Shown: piece by piece, positions 1 through 9,811 of the stretch
Position numbering within the stretch: the first letter of the stretch is position 1
How the letters are laid out: every line of letters begins with the position of its first letter
Source: a virus
Length of the DNA stretch: 30,530 bases
Reading direction: 5' to 3' (one strand)
Virus record (IMG/VR): IMGVR_UViG_3300033233_000126
Location: 1-30,530 of that record
Made by a program: the position numbers and the translations under genes
Notes under the pieces: model-generated
What the model saw: only the letters and a program-made list of their open reading frames with translations
Database searches by the model: none
Told to the model about the DNA's origin: nothing

Positions 1-3000
1 AAGGTTGAAACACCAGCAACTTGGAAGTTACCACCAACACTTAAATCAGTCGTAACTGCTTGTAATCCAACTGTTGCAACACCAATAATTGCATTTGTTG
101 CAGTAACGAATCCAACAGTGGCAACACCAATTTGAGTACTATTTAAGAATGATGAAGTGATGGTAGAAAATCCAACAGTTGCAACACCAACATTTAAACT
201 TGTTACATTTAAAGTTGTGGCAGTTATAACACCAGCAGAAATATTTGTGGAACTTGTAAATCCAACATATAGATTTCTCCAAGATTGTGAAGATGATCCA
301 AGATCAAAGGTATTATTGGTATTGGGTACTACGTTTGAATTAACATCTGCAGTAAATACAACATTGTCCGTATTTGCATCTCCAAGATTAATTGTTCCAC
401 CTTGGAAAGTTACATTACCAACAAAAGTAGAAACACCAGCAACTTGGAAGTTTCTACCAACATTTAAATCAGTTGTAACTGTTTGCAATCCAACTGTTGC
501 AACACCAATAATTGCATTTGTTGCAGTAACGAATCCAACAGTGGCAACACCAATTTGAGTACTATTTAAGAATGATGAAGTGATGGTAGAAAATCCAACA
601 GTTGCAACACCAATATAACCACTAGTAATAGTTGAGAATCCAACAGAAGAAATTCCAATGTAAGCAGTAGTAATTCCAGTTTGTTTGAGAGTTGTAATAC
701 CTGAAGTTACTGATAAGTTATTTGTAACTGTAAGATTTGTCGATACAAATACATTTTGGAAGTTTACTGGTTCAACAAATGTTGAAACTCCAGCAGTATA
801 TAAGTTAGATAAAGTTACATTTCCAAATTGTGCATCTCCATTGACTTGGAGTTTTAATGGAGTTTGAGTAACTCCAATTCCCAATCTATCAATAAAGAGA
901 TCAACAGAATCTCTAGTAGTACTAATTGGAGCAAATCTCTTCCAAGAATCTGTCCAAACCCAACCTAAGAAAGATCCACCAGAAGGAGAATCTTGAAGAA
1001 CAAGATCCCCACCTTGTCCAGTAGAAGTTGGAGTTTGAGTTCCAACAGTTATTGTTGATGCATTATCAGAATTACCCTTAACTAAGAAACTCTTAGCTTC
1101 AATTGTTGAAGTTGATGTAGTCTTATTTGAAAACAGAACTGGGCCATTAAATTCACTTCTTACAATATTTCCAGAACCACCATCAACTTTAATACGATCT
1201 CTAACGTTGATGTCATCAAAAATGGCACTGAGTTTTTGTTCTGTAATTGGTTCTCCATAATATTCAAAGATAGGAGCATCAAGAGTTTCTTCCTGTGCAG
1301 TATTTGAACTTAATCTTTTATTACCAATATAAAAATCACCATCACTGTTCATACCAGTGTAGACTACTACACCACCAGATTCTGATCTTTTCTGTGCAAG
1401 TAACTGATCATTTTTTGTAAGAACTTTAGATTGTCTTTGTGGTAATGCAGTTGAATAGTTACCTGGGCCAAATCCCATGTATTCAAAAGTATGATTTGAT
1501 GAACGAATAAAGGATGGACGACGAAGTTCTAAAGGAAGAACTTTAATTTTCTTAACTTCAGAACCAGATGAATGAGAAGCAGAGATTGTTCCTAATGAAC
1601 CTCTAATAATTGAAATTGAAGATCCAGTTGGATCATCAGCAATTCTTACAATTTCTTCATCAATCTGAACATAATCGCCTTTTTTAAGTTCAACATTTGT
1701 AGAAACTCCAACAGAAGTTGCAGATGCAGCAATTGTTGCTGTTGTATAAGTTGTCTGGTTTGCATATATTGGGAACAATCTATTACCAATATTTTCATCA
1801 GTGGATCCAGTAACTTGTCCATAGGATGAAATAATATTTTTAGCAATATAAGAATTTCCGCTATATGATGGTAAAGTCAATCCTTTACCAATAAATGCAG
1901 ATACTGTAGTAAGTCCTACTTTAGTATCAACAATAAAGGATCCATTATATTGAGTTTGTGGAGTTCCAACAATATTAAATCTATTGTAAGTGAACAAACC
2001 ATGTGCAGTTGAACCAGTAGAAACTGTTGCAATTCCACTAGTCGAATCATAAACAATTGATGTAATTTTTATACCATTATCGGAAATATAGAATTGTCCG
2101 CCAGAACTATAAGTTCCACCAGTAGTAGAAATTCCATAAGAAAATTGTTTTAATCCATCAATAGAAGTAATTCTAAATACTCCATTATATGGATTAGATT
2201 CTCCACCATATCCAGTTGTTGCAATTCCAGTAACTTGTACGATTTTACCAACATCATTTCTAATACTTGCAATGGTAAATGATGCATTACCGCCACCATT
2301 ACCGTAAGCAGTTACCGCAGTTCCAACAGAATAGTTACTACCACCATCTACAATTTCCCAACCATTAATTGCACCACTGCTAACAGAAGTAACATTAATA
2401 GATAATCCCTCACCAGTTCTATTAGTAAGTAAAACGTTTCTATTTGTAGTAGCGTATCCAGTTCCTCCAGAAACTAATGTAAGTGAAACTGCTGGATTTA
2501 AACGATGTGCAGAAGTAGAATAAAGAGTGGCACTTGTTCCAGTTGATACAACACTTGTAACTCCAATTGCAATATTTGTATTTTTTAAAATATCATTGAC
2601 AGTTTCTTTTGTAGGACTATTACGAGTATCATTTAAAAGTGTTATTCCAATACTTGAGTTAAGAGCAACTGTTTTTGAAGCTTCAGGATCAGTATTATAG
2701 TTATCTCTATCTTGAGATGGATATAAATCACGAACTGGTTGATTAAATTTAAAACTTGAGAATTGAGATGCAGTTGGAGAAATACTTCCTTTAAGAAGAG
2801 TTAAGTGATAGATACCATCTCTTTTTAATGAACTGTAAGCTTGAATAGTTTCAGTTCTGTAAACTGAAAAAATATCATTAAATTTATTTCTAGAAACTAC
2901 TGGAAGATTTGAATCTCTAGTAGAAATAATATTTGTAAATGTTCCAGGATTAGTTGTTAACGCATAAGTAAAAGTTTTTGTAGTTGGAACAGATACAACA

Positions 3001-5615
3001 GTAAAAATACCATTGTATCCAACATTATCTGTTCCTGCAGTATTAATTCCACTGGTTACTTTAGAAATTTTTACATTATCTCCAACTAACAATGCATGTG
3101 GTTTTTCTGTCCTGACAGTTGCAGTATTAGCACTCCAAGAAGCTGTTGCAATAATCTTAGTATTACGAAGTTGAGATGAATTTGTTAAAGATGATGTCGT
3201 ATCTTCTAAAACAGTTTTAGATTCCTGTAAAATAAAACCATCACTAGGAATTCTTGCAGAGGTAACTTCTTTTGGAATGACATATCTTACACGATAAATC
3301 CTATCAGATAAAGATCTACTATCTTGTTTTCTCTTAATATAAGTTGTTGGAGATTGCAAATTAATAGCAGTTACTCCAATTGAAATCATTCCACTACGAA
3401 TTCCATTAGTGGAAGTTGATTGCAAATACCATTTATTATTTGTAGAATCAAATTGAATTGGATGTCCAAATTCTCCTGGTTTTTTATCAGAAACTCTACT
3501 TACAATTCTTAATTTACCACCATTTGTTTGAATATTGTTAATAGTGATTGGAGATGAAGCAGTTGCATTGTTATAACTATCAGAAAGTTTAACTGATGTA
3601 GAACCAACACTTACAACATAGTAAAGAGTATTTGCAGATAATCCATCAGGAATATTTCCATCTTCTGCAAATAAAATAACTTTTTCTCCAGAAGTAAAAT
3701 TATGAGTCCCAGTTAAAACAATAGTTTCATTGGAATTAATTTGATTTGTAGATCCATTTCTATAAACATTGAAAGACTTCTCAAAAGATGTAGAAGTCGA
3801 TCCTTGCATTATAATTGGAGCAGAATAAGTTGTTACTGTTCCACTATTGTTTATGTTAATATAAACAATATCATTTTGTCTAGCACCAATTTTATATGAA
3901 TCTACATTGTGTGGTGGTAAAGTATCAGAATCAGTAAACCCATCCAAATAAAGTTTATCAGTGTATCCAACTCCAGCATTAATAATTGAAGATGAATCTA
4001 AACTCAACCAAGGAACATTCGTTTCATCAGATAAATTTTCTTTTGGTGGGACAATATGAGTGATATATCCTGCATCATCTTTATCAAAAGATTCAACTCT
4101 AAATCCTCCAGCTTTTAATGCAAGAGAACCAAAGTTTGAGTTGGAATTTGTAACAGATTGATCTCCACCAGTTTGAGTTACATATTGTTCTGCAAATCCA
4201 ATAGCAAAAACAGAAACTGCCTGAATAATTGCACCGTTAGAGGATTTAATATGGAAATTTGCATAATCAGGATTATATACAGAATCACTATCAGTATGTA
4301 AAGAAACAGATGATCCTAATTGTGTTTGAGTTTTATATGATCCACTATCATACTTTAAGAAAGCATTATCATCTTTTTGCAGAGAAACACCAGTAAACTG
4401 GGCAACAAGCATTGACTTGAATCCAGTTGCTTTGTTTCCATCAGCGTGCATACCACTCATTCCATATACTGATCTCAATGTACAATTGAGAATATATGGA
4501 GATGAAGAACTAACGCTATCAGCTTCGATCATCACTTTGGATGATCCAGTTGTTGGAATTAAAGTTGTTGGAATTGAACTTGCAGTATATTGGAATTGAT
4601 TTGTAGAGGTAATTCCAGAAACTACAAAAGATCCATTATAAATGGATGCATCCTGAGAAATGCCAGTGATTCGAATTGGACTATCAACTTGTAGATTATG
4701 AGTACTATTTGTAGTAACGGTAATTGTAGATGTTCCAGTTACTCCATTTCCAGAACGAATAGAGGAAATACCAAGATCGGTTGAAGATACTTCAGCAACA
4801 ATACGATATTCATCAATTTTAGGTTCAAAATCAGTGGTAGATGGGAAATCTCCAATTGATCTACCAGAATCTGAACCAAATGCCTGTGCAACTTTATAAT
4901 AATACATCTGCAGATCTGTGAGATCTGTAGTTCCTATTTTGTTGATACCATCAGCATATTCAAATGAAGTAAGTTTATGGTGAGAGAATAAAGGAGTAGA
5001 TTTAGTTGTTGTATAATCTTTATAACAAAATCCTTGAGGATTTGCATCAAACAATGTAAACTGAGAAAAATAACAAGCACCAGTGATTTTAAAGATTGCA
5101 GAACTTGAAATAGAACTATTTGTAGGATCAGGAACAAACAAAGGTCTTACCTTTGTTTTACGAAGATCCATACCAACAATTGAAGTTCCTCTTGGAATAA
5201 TTACACCACCAGAAGAACTATTAAAAGTATAAAGAATATTATTTGGATCAGAAAGATCAAAGTTTGAAGATTGAGTTAATCCTGTTGTAAGATATGAAGA
5301 TATAGTGTTTCCATTAATATCCTTATATACCGCAGATCCAGAGTTATTATATGCAGTATATCCAGGTCTGTTATCAATTGTATATTCACCAGGATAAACA
5401 ATAATTGTAGTCTTATCAAATTTATCGTTATTACTTCCAGTCAGATATGAGAATCTTGATGCTTCAATTAATGCTCTTTGAATTGATTTAAATGGCCTAG
5501 TCAAAGAGTTACCCTGATTCAAAATAGAATCAGATGCATCTAAATCGTTAGGATTTACATATAAAATATTGCCTTCAACGTTTTTGATGAAATTCTCTAA
5601 TCTGGTTAAGGCCAT
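1..5615 (-). CDS. giant virion fibre-like structural protein, C-terminus beyond window
   Basis: The reading frame is open from an ATG at 5615 to the left edge: 1871 codons in the window with no stop. The N-terminus begins MALTRLENFIKN and continues YVNPNDLDASDS, the hallmark of a very large structural protein of T4-like cyanophages. Residues 1 to about 150 include a TRPFKSIQRAL segment and a TIIVYPGEYTIDNRPG segment, then IPRGTSIVGMDLRKTKVRP, which looks like a right-handed beta-helix of the pectate-lyase type. The long middle is Ser/Thr/Gly/Val-rich beta structure. Towards the left edge come GVATVGF repeats and an FDLGSSSQSWRNLYVG motif of the kind seen in trimeric fibres. It is the last gene of the minus-strand structural block, 56 bases after the 793-codon gene, with an ATAAATA motif 34 bases upstream and no clear Shine-Dalgarno. 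Fibre or baseplate-peripheral role is inferred; host recognition is possible but not shown. Confidence 0.88.
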   Translation of the reverse strand, partial: MALTRLENFIKNVEGNILYVNPNDLDASDSILNQGNSLTRPFKSIQRALIEASRFSYLTGSNNDKFDKTTIIVYPGEYTIDNRPGYTAYNNSGSAVYKDINGNTISSYLTTGLTQSSNFDLSDPNNILYTFNSSSGGVIIPRGTSIVGMDLRKTKVRPLFVPDPTNSSISSSAIFKITGACYFSQFTLFDANPQGFCYKDYTTTKSTPLFSHHKLTSFEYADGINKIGTTDLTDLQMYYYKVAQAFGSDSGRSIGDFPSTTDFEPKIDEYRIVAEVSSTDLGISSIRSGNGVTGTSTITVTTNSTHNLQVDSPIRITGISQDASIYNGSFVVSGITSTNQFQYTASSIPTTLIPTTGSSKVMIEADSVSSSSPYILNCTLRSVYGMSGMHADGNKATGFKSMLVAQFTGVSLQKDDNAFLKYDSGSYKTQTQLGSSVSLHTDSDSVYNPDYANFHIKSSNGAIIQAVSVFAIGFAEQYVTQTGGDQSVTNSNSNFGSLALKAGGFRVESFDKDDAGYITHIVPPKENLSDETNVPWLSLDSSSIINAGVGYTDKLYLDGFTDSDTLPPHNVDSYKIGARQNDIVYININNSGTVTTYSAPIIMQGSTSTSFEKSFNVYRNGSTNQINSNETIVLTGTHNFTSGEKVILFAEDGNIPDGLSANTLYYVVSVGSTSVKLSDSYNNATASSPITINNIQTNGGKLRIVSRVSDKKPGEFGHPIQFDSTNNKWYLQSTSTNGIRSGMISIGVTAINLQSPTTYIKRKQDSRSLSDRIYRVRYVIPKEVTSARIPSDGFILQESKTVLEDTTSSLTNSSQLRNTKIIATASWSANTATVRTEKPHALLVGDNVKISKVTSGINTAGTDNVGYNGIFTVVSVPTTKTFTYALTTNPGTFTNIISTRDSNLPVVSRNKFNDIFSVYRTETIQAYSSLKRDGIYHLTLLKGSISPTASQFSSFKFNQPVRDLYPSQDRDNYNTDPEASKTVALNSSIGITLLNDTRNSPTKETVNDILKNTNIAIGVTSVVSTGTSATLYSTSAHRLNPAVSLTLVSGGTGYATTNRNVLLTNRTGEGLSINVTSVSSGAINGWEIVDGGSNYSVGTAVTAYGNGGGNASFTIASIRNDVGKIVQVTGIATTGYGGESNPYNGVFRITSIDGLKQFSYGISTTGGTYSSGGQFYISDNGIKITSIVYDSTSGIATVSTGSTAHGLFTYNRFNIVGTPQTQYNGSFIVDTKVGLTTVSAFIGKGLTLPSYSGNSYIAKNIISSYGQVTGSTDENIGNRLFPIYANQTTYTTATIAASATSVGVSTNVELKKGDYVQIDEEIVRIADDPTGSSISIIRGSLGTISASHSSGSEVKKIKVLPLELRRPSFIRSSNHTFEYMGFGPGNYSTALPQRQSKVLTKNDQLLAQKRSESGGVVVYTGMNSDGDFYIGNKRLSSNTAQEETLDAPIFEYYGEPITEQKLSAIFDDINVRDRIKVDGGSGNIVRSEFNGPVLFSNKTTSTSTIEAKSFLVKGNSDNASTITVGTQTPTSTGQGGDLVLQDSPSGGSFLGWVWTDSWKRFAPISTTRDSVDLFIDRLGIGVTQTPLKLQVNGDAQFGNVTLSNLYTAGVSTFVEPVNFQNVFVSTNLTVTNNLSVTSGITTLKQTGITTAYIGISSVGFSTITSGYIGVATVGFSTITSSFLNSTQIGVATVGFVTATNAIIGVATVGLQTVTTDLNVGRNFQVAGVSTFVGNVTFQGGTINLGDANTDNVVFTADVNSNVVPNTNNTFDLGSSSQSWRNLYVGFTSSTNISAGVITATTLNVTSLNVGVATVGFSTITSSFLNSTQIGVATVGFVTATNAIIGVATVGLQAVTTDLSVGGNFQVAGVST
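11..615. repeat. direct intragenic repeat, period 423 bp
   Basis: Positions 11-192 recur at 434-615 with an offset of exactly 423 bases (141 codons). The stretch 64-190 matches 487-613 without a mismatch (127 bases). It encodes a Val/Thr/Gly-rich fibre module inside the giant structural protein. The frame is kept, so unequal recombination would add or remove one 141-residue module. Confidence 0.9.
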
Positions 5616-5648
5616 CTGGATATTATGTGAGGATTTTTTCTTCTGTAA

Positions 5649-5655
5649 TATTTAT
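5649..5655 (-). promoter_or_regulatory. late-promoter-like motif ATAAATA upstream of giant fibre gene
   Basis: The minus strand reads GATAAATATTAC about 34 bases upstream of the ATG at 5615. T4 late promoters have TATAAATA as their only essential element, and cyanophages use close variants. The same core followed by TT occurs ahead of the preceding gene at 8081-8075. AT-rich sequence gives chance matches, so this is tentative. Confidence 0.5.
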
Positions 5656-5671
5656 CAATTAAGGAAGGACA

Positions 5672-8053
5672 CTATGTTATAATTCCAACTATAAGAGGAT
5701 CATTTAAATAAGTTTGAGTGTTCTGATATTCTGAAATTTCATTTAACATATGCCCAATCAATTGTCTCTTACCCCAAATTTGAATATTTAATTCATTTCT
5801 TTGTTTTCTGAATATCGTTGAAACTGAGATTTTTTTATTTAAAGTAGATATACCAGCTTGAATATCTGATTTTGCAGTATTAACAATGTTTTGTGCAGAA
5901 GTAATTGCTGTTCCATATCCACCAGTATCAGATAGACAAGAAGTAACATAATTTTGTAATTCTGAAGGATCTGTAAGAGTAAGTGTAAGAGTAAGAACAT
6001 CTCCTTCTACAGCATCTCTCCAAGAACCATTTGTAGGATATCTTGGTTTATAAGTAAATCCTTCATTATAATAAATTTTACCAGAACCAACAACAGGTTC
6101 TCTAATTGCTGGATAAACAACGGAACCACCAACTACAAATTCATCACAAGCTAACTCTGGACGCCATGTTTGAACAGAATCAACTTCACCAGAGTTATCA
6201 TATTTTAAAGAAACTCCAATTCCAACTTGATTTCTCTTCATAATTCCAATATTTTCTGCAGAATATGGATTGGATCCAAATGGAATAGCAATTGTTGTGG
6301 ATGCAATTGATGTAATATCTGCAGAATCAGTTAAGACAGTAAAAGTTACAAAACTTCCATTGCTTTCTGGATAGGAAGCGGAATCAATTGCTGGAGTTTT
6401 TAAATAAAGAACAGGAACCAAATCATTATATGGAAGTTGAATCGAAACTGAAGGAGTAAACGTATATCCTGTTCCAGGATTTGTAATATTAATTGAAGAA
6501 ATTGTTCCAGCTATAGACACAGTTGCTGTTGCAGAGGCACCAATAAATGATGGAGAACTAAATGAAACTGAAGGAATATAAGAACGACTATAACCAACTC
6601 CAGGATTTGTAATACTAATGGATGTAATAGAACCTAATGATACAGAAGCACTAGCAGTTGCAGTTGTAAATCCTGGTGATGAAAATGAAACAGTGGGAGA
6701 AGTTATATATCCAAATCCAACATTTGTAATTGTAACTGATGTTACAATTCCTGCGGTGATGTTTGCTGTTCCTGTGGCAGTTGTTCCAATTCCAACACCA
6801 ATTGAAGGTGGATTTGAGAACGTGACTGTTGGAGGACTACTATAAAGAAATCCTCCATTTGAAATTACAACACTTGTAATAATTCCAGAAGTTCCAGTTA
6901 ATCCATATCCAGATGCTGCTGATCTATAAGGAGCAGCAATAGTAATAATTGGAGCAACTGTATATCCTACTCCTGGATTAGATAATTGAATTGAAGAGAT
7001 TGTTCCTGCTGCTGAAACAACAGCGGTTCCAATTGCTACAGTTCCTGATGCTGGTTGAATTGTTACCGTTGGAGGAAGTGCCGAACTATATCCCAATCCA
7101 GGATTTGAAACCGTGATTGCATTTACGGTTCCAACACCAGAAATTGATGCTGTTGCTGTTGCAGGTGTTTTTTGTGTTGCAGGATCAATGTTGATAATTG
7201 ATGTTCCAATTCCTACAATCTCATTTCCATCAGCAAAAACAGAAGTTTTATTGCAAATAATATTCTGATGAACTTTGATTTTTTGAGTAACTCCACTATC
7301 AACTATTTGTCGAATTGTCAATACAGTAGATCCAGCACCAATTGATCCAGGAAAACTTGCAACATAAGTATCTAAAATATCTACGGCATATGGTTGATCA
7401 TAATATTTAATTCCATACAAATTATCATATTGCAATCCCAATGGAGGTACAGCACTTATTGAAATTCTTCCTATTCCAGAAGGAGTGACATATTGAAGAG
7501 TTCTTCCATCATCAATTGGAGGAAGAGGAATTCCATAATAACGATTATAGTAACTTTGATTTTCGTCATGTGAAGTAACTCCACTTACTGAAATTGCAGG
7601 ATATCCATTTGGAGAAGATTTAACACATGTTAAAGTAACAGTTCTAGTTGAATAAAAAAGAAATCTACTATAAGATGTGGAGTCTTGAGTCACTCTCCAA
7701 AATAAATCAGTTGTTACACCAGCATTTATTCTATTTTGATATGCAGTTTGCAAATCTCTCAATTTATTGTTTACAGTTTCAGTGTCATCTAAAATGGAAT
7801 TATCCATTCTTCTAATTGCATTATCAATATAAATTTTTTTTCCATCTAAAATAATAATACTATCCAAGAAAAAATCAATTTCTTTTTCTTTTTGTGATAT
7901 AGAATAATCCAATCCATTACTAAGATTTCCAGCTGTTGTCGATGTTGTTACTGGAGACAAAGAAGAAATAGAATTTGATACTGAATTTTCTGCAGTTTGA
8001 TTAAAAGCAGTTAAAATTCCAACAGAATTTACAAGAGAAGTGGAAACCGGCAT
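5672..8053 (-). CDS. virion structural protein with six GxGY beta repeats
   Basis: This 793-aa protein has a start region with helical heptads (about residues 50-110). A mixed domain follows to about residue 300. Residues about 310-541 hold six repeats of roughly 40-45 residues with the pattern I-x-S-[IV]-x-[IL]-[ST]-N-x-G-x-G-Y-x-x-x-P-x-[IV]-x-[IF], for example SNPGVGYTVAPIITI and TNPGTGYTFTPSVSI. The third repeat keeps the spacing but reads NGGFLY. The C-terminus (about 690-793) is helical and charged. Repeats of this type occur in uncharacterised structural proteins of T4-like marine phages. The gene lies between the 2OG oxygenase and the giant fibre gene in the late block. A virion role, perhaps fibre attachment or baseplate decoration, is inferred from context. 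The ATG at 8053 has an ATAAATA motif 22 bases upstream. Confidence 0.85.
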   Translation of the reverse strand: MPVSTSLVNSVGILTAFNQTAENSVSNSISSLSPVTTSTTAGNLSNGLDYSISQKEKEIDFFLDSIIILDGKKIYIDNAIRRMDNSILDDTETVNNKLRDLQTAYQNRINAGVTTDLFWRVTQDSTSYSRFLFYSTRTVTLTCVKSSPNGYPAISVSGVTSHDENQSYYNRYYGIPLPPIDDGRTLQYVTPSGIGRISISAVPPLGLQYDNLYGIKYYDQPYAVDILDTYVASFPGSIGAGSTVLTIRQIVDSGVTQKIKVHQNIICNKTSVFADGNEIVGIGTSIINIDPATQKTPATATASISGVGTVNAITVSNPGLGYSSALPPTVTIQPASGTVAIGTAVVSAAGTISSIQLSNPGVGYTVAPIITIAAPYRSAASGYGLTGTSGIITSVVISNGGFLYSSPPTVTFSNPPSIGVGIGTTATGTANITAGIVTSVTITNVGFGYITSPTVSFSSPGFTTATASASVSLGSITSISITNPGVGYSRSYIPSVSFSSPSFIGASATATVSIAGTISSINITNPGTGYTFTPSVSIQLPYNDLVPVLYLKTPAIDSASYPESNGSFVTFTVLTDSADITSIASTTIAIPFGSNPYSAENIGIMKRNQVGIGVSLKYDNSGEVDSVQTWRPELACDEFVVGGSVVYPAIREPVVGSGKIYYNEGFTYKPRYPTNGSWRDAVEGDVLTLTLTLTDPSELQNYVTSCLSDTGGYGTAITSAQNIVNTAKSDIQAGISTLNKKISVSTIFRKQRNELNIQIWGKRQLIGHMLNEISEYQNTQTYLNDPLIVGIIT

Positions 8054-8074
8054 AATAATTTAGATTGATTTAAA

Positions 8075-8081
8075 TATTTAT
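8075..8081 (-). promoter_or_regulatory. late-promoter-like motif ATAAATA
   Basis: The minus strand reads AATAAATATT just after the oxygenase stop codon at 8085 and 22 bases before the ATG at 8053. Together with the motif at 5655-5649 it suggests that the last two structural genes have their own late promoters. Confidence 0.5.
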
Positions 8082-8084
8082 TGA

Positions 8085-8804
8085 TTAAAACTTACGCCAC
8101 AATGAAGGATCTACTCTACTATATTCGCACTTAACAATATCATCACGAAGAGTAAGAGTGATGTCTCCACAAATGGAAATTCTTTTTCCATTTCTTTCAA
8201 CCATTTGCATAGTAGAATGCCTCATATTACTTGGAAATAAAACTACAGTTCCTTCAATAGGAGTAACTGTATATTGATTGCAATTATACTTATTATAGTT
8301 TGTAATTAAATTATATTTTCCACTTCTAGTTGTCTGAAACATAAATCCAGACACTTCATTATTATTTTCTATTTGATGAAAACAAAGTTTATCAGAATTT
8401 TCATCACAATTTAAATAATAACAAAACGAAATATCACTACAATTGTGAGTATGAATTTTAATATTTGGAAGATTTTCCTTATGAATATTTACCCAAGATT
8501 TTGTAATATAAACATTCATCATAGATTCATCAACACACATTATTTTTAAATATTGACGAACATTATCTACGAGACAATTAAAAAAATTTTGATAATTTAT
8601 TTCATGATGAAGAAAATATCTACCAGAGTTTTCTGGAGATTCTAATTCTTCTCTAGGAAGATCTTCAGCATAATGCCAATATTCACAAAGATTTTCAAGA
8701 TGTTTCTCCTTAAATTCATCATGACATTTTATTTCACCACGATAAATTACAGTTGGAAAAATCTCATAAATCTGATGATTTAGATTCTCCTTTGTGTCTT
8801 GCAT
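8085..8804 (-). CDS. 2OG-Fe(II) oxygenase-like protein
   Basis: The 239-aa product resembles phage proteins of the 2OG-Fe(II) oxygenase superfamily (PF13759-type). Seen in order: IHTH with H118 and H120, SDISFCYYL, then TPIEGTVVLFPSNMRHST with H196, and NGKRISICGD with R208, which would bind the 2-oxoglutarate carboxylate. This spacing of the first histidine pair, a distal His and a downstream Arg is what the double-stranded beta-helix fold needs. I chose the ATG at 8804 because AGGTGG lies 8 bases upstream; a GTG at 8816 would add four residues. The start overlaps the end of the preceding structural gene by 41 bases, so translation is probably coupled. The substrate is unknown; hydroxylation of a neighbouring fibre protein is an attractive inference. 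Such genes are frequent in cyanophage structural clusters. Confidence 0.78.
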   Translation of the reverse strand: MQDTKENLNHQIYEIFPTVIYRGEIKCHDEFKEKHLENLCEYWHYAEDLPREELESPENSGRYFLHHEINYQNFFNCLVDNVRQYLKIMCVDESMMNVYITKSWVNIHKENLPNIKIHTHNCSDISFCYYLNCDENSDKLCFHQIENNNEVSGFMFQTTRSGKYNLITNYNKYNCNQYTVTPIEGTVVLFPSNMRHSTMQMVERNGKRISICGDITLTLRDDIVKCEYSRVDPSLWRKF

Positions 8805-9810
8805 AATCCCAACCACCTAAAGCATATTCACTATTATCTCCTGGATAATCGTCTGGTGTCAAGCCTTTATATTCTACATTCAAATTATCTTGAGTAATTC
8901 TTTCAGCAAAAACCGTATAATGACAATGAACTGAAGATCCTGCTGCATTCCTGACTTTAACTTTAGTTCCCCATTGAGTAGCTTCTTCAACATATAATTC
9001 TTGATATCTTCCAACTGGAGTTAAATTCACCGTAATTGTTTCTGGTTTACATAAAGTTCTCCAATAATCTGGAAGTTCAATAGTATCTGAATCTTTCAAA
9101 GTTCCACGAATATATGCACCAACTTCTGGGCCTTCCAAACAAATATATCTCAATCTATGATCTTTTTTTGTTGGATGAGGAATATCAAATCCCTTACCAG
9201 CAAGTGCAAGTGCTTTAGTTGCAATAGTAAAATTTCTTTCTGTAGTTGGGGAAGTTATTTCAGAAGCTACAGAAACTGTTGAAGCTTGAGCTGCAGCAGA
9301 AGCCTCACATCTTACCCCAACATCAGATTTTGCTCCAGTTTTTGCAGAAGCGCCTGTTTGAGCATGAGTGCCAGCTTGAGTATCAGCTCCAGTATGAGTT
9401 TTTGATCCCACATGAATTTCATTAGTTATTAAACTAAATGTAGGAGTCAAAACAGTTATACTTGCAGGATTAATTAAAATTCCACTCTCTAATGTAGAAG
9501 CAATTACATGTCCAATTGCAGAGTTTGCAACTATACCTTGAGTTGGATAAGGAACTGCACCTAATCCATCAGAACTAATCGTTAAAGCATTTCCTGCAGG
9601 AACACTTAAAGAAGGAACAATATTTACAACTGACATTGGAGCACCAGCAGCAAATTGAACTGGTGTTGGTTGTCCAAAAAATACTGGGCCAGACAATAAT
9701 CCAATTCCACCTAAAGCCGAAGCAGCTGAAGCACCACAATATTGAGATGGTAAAACAGTTTGTTGTCCAACTACTAAAACATCTGCATGTAACTGGGAAG
9801 TATTTGACAT
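8764..9810 (-). CDS. virion structural protein with hexapeptide repeat and conserved C-terminal domain
   Basis: This 348-aa protein has a hydrophobic, Gly/Ala-rich N-terminus. Residues 135-176 follow a strict six-residue period (GSKTHT, GADTQA, GTHAQT, GASAKT, GAKSDV, GVRCEA, SAAAQA). A C-terminal domain from about residue 208 contains GFDIPHPTKKDHRLRYICLE, GAYIRG, and IELPDYW followed by TVNLTPVGRYQEL. That C-terminal block recurs at the ends of many marine-phage structural proteins, where it may act as a capping or folding domain. The gene sits directly after the spike-like gene in the hub operon, and its 3' end overlaps the oxygenase gene. I infer a fibre or spike-tip component; the exact T4 counterpart is not clear. 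Confidence 0.8.
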   Translation of the reverse strand: MSNTSQLHADVLVVGQQTVLPSQYCGASAASALGGIGLLSGPVFFGQPTPVQFAAGAPMSVVNIVPSLSVPAGNALTISSDGLGAVPYPTQGIVANSAIGHVIASTLESGILINPASITVLTPTFSLITNEIHVGSKTHTGADTQAGTHAQTGASAKTGAKSDVGVRCEASAAAQASTVSVASEITSPTTERNFTIATKALALAGKGFDIPHPTKKDHRLRYICLEGPEVGAYIRGTLKDSDTIELPDYWRTLCKPETITVNLTPVGRYQELYVEEATQWGTKVKVRNAAGSSVHCHYTVFAERITQDNLNVEYKGLTPDDYPGDNSEYALGGWDYARHKGESKSSDL

Positions 9811-9811
9811 A

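Noticed and set aside
157-867. Plus-strand open frames rich in Pro, Thr and Val
   Set aside because: They are antisense to the giant fibre gene, and their pattern mirrors its repeat modules; no ribosome binding site or protein family.
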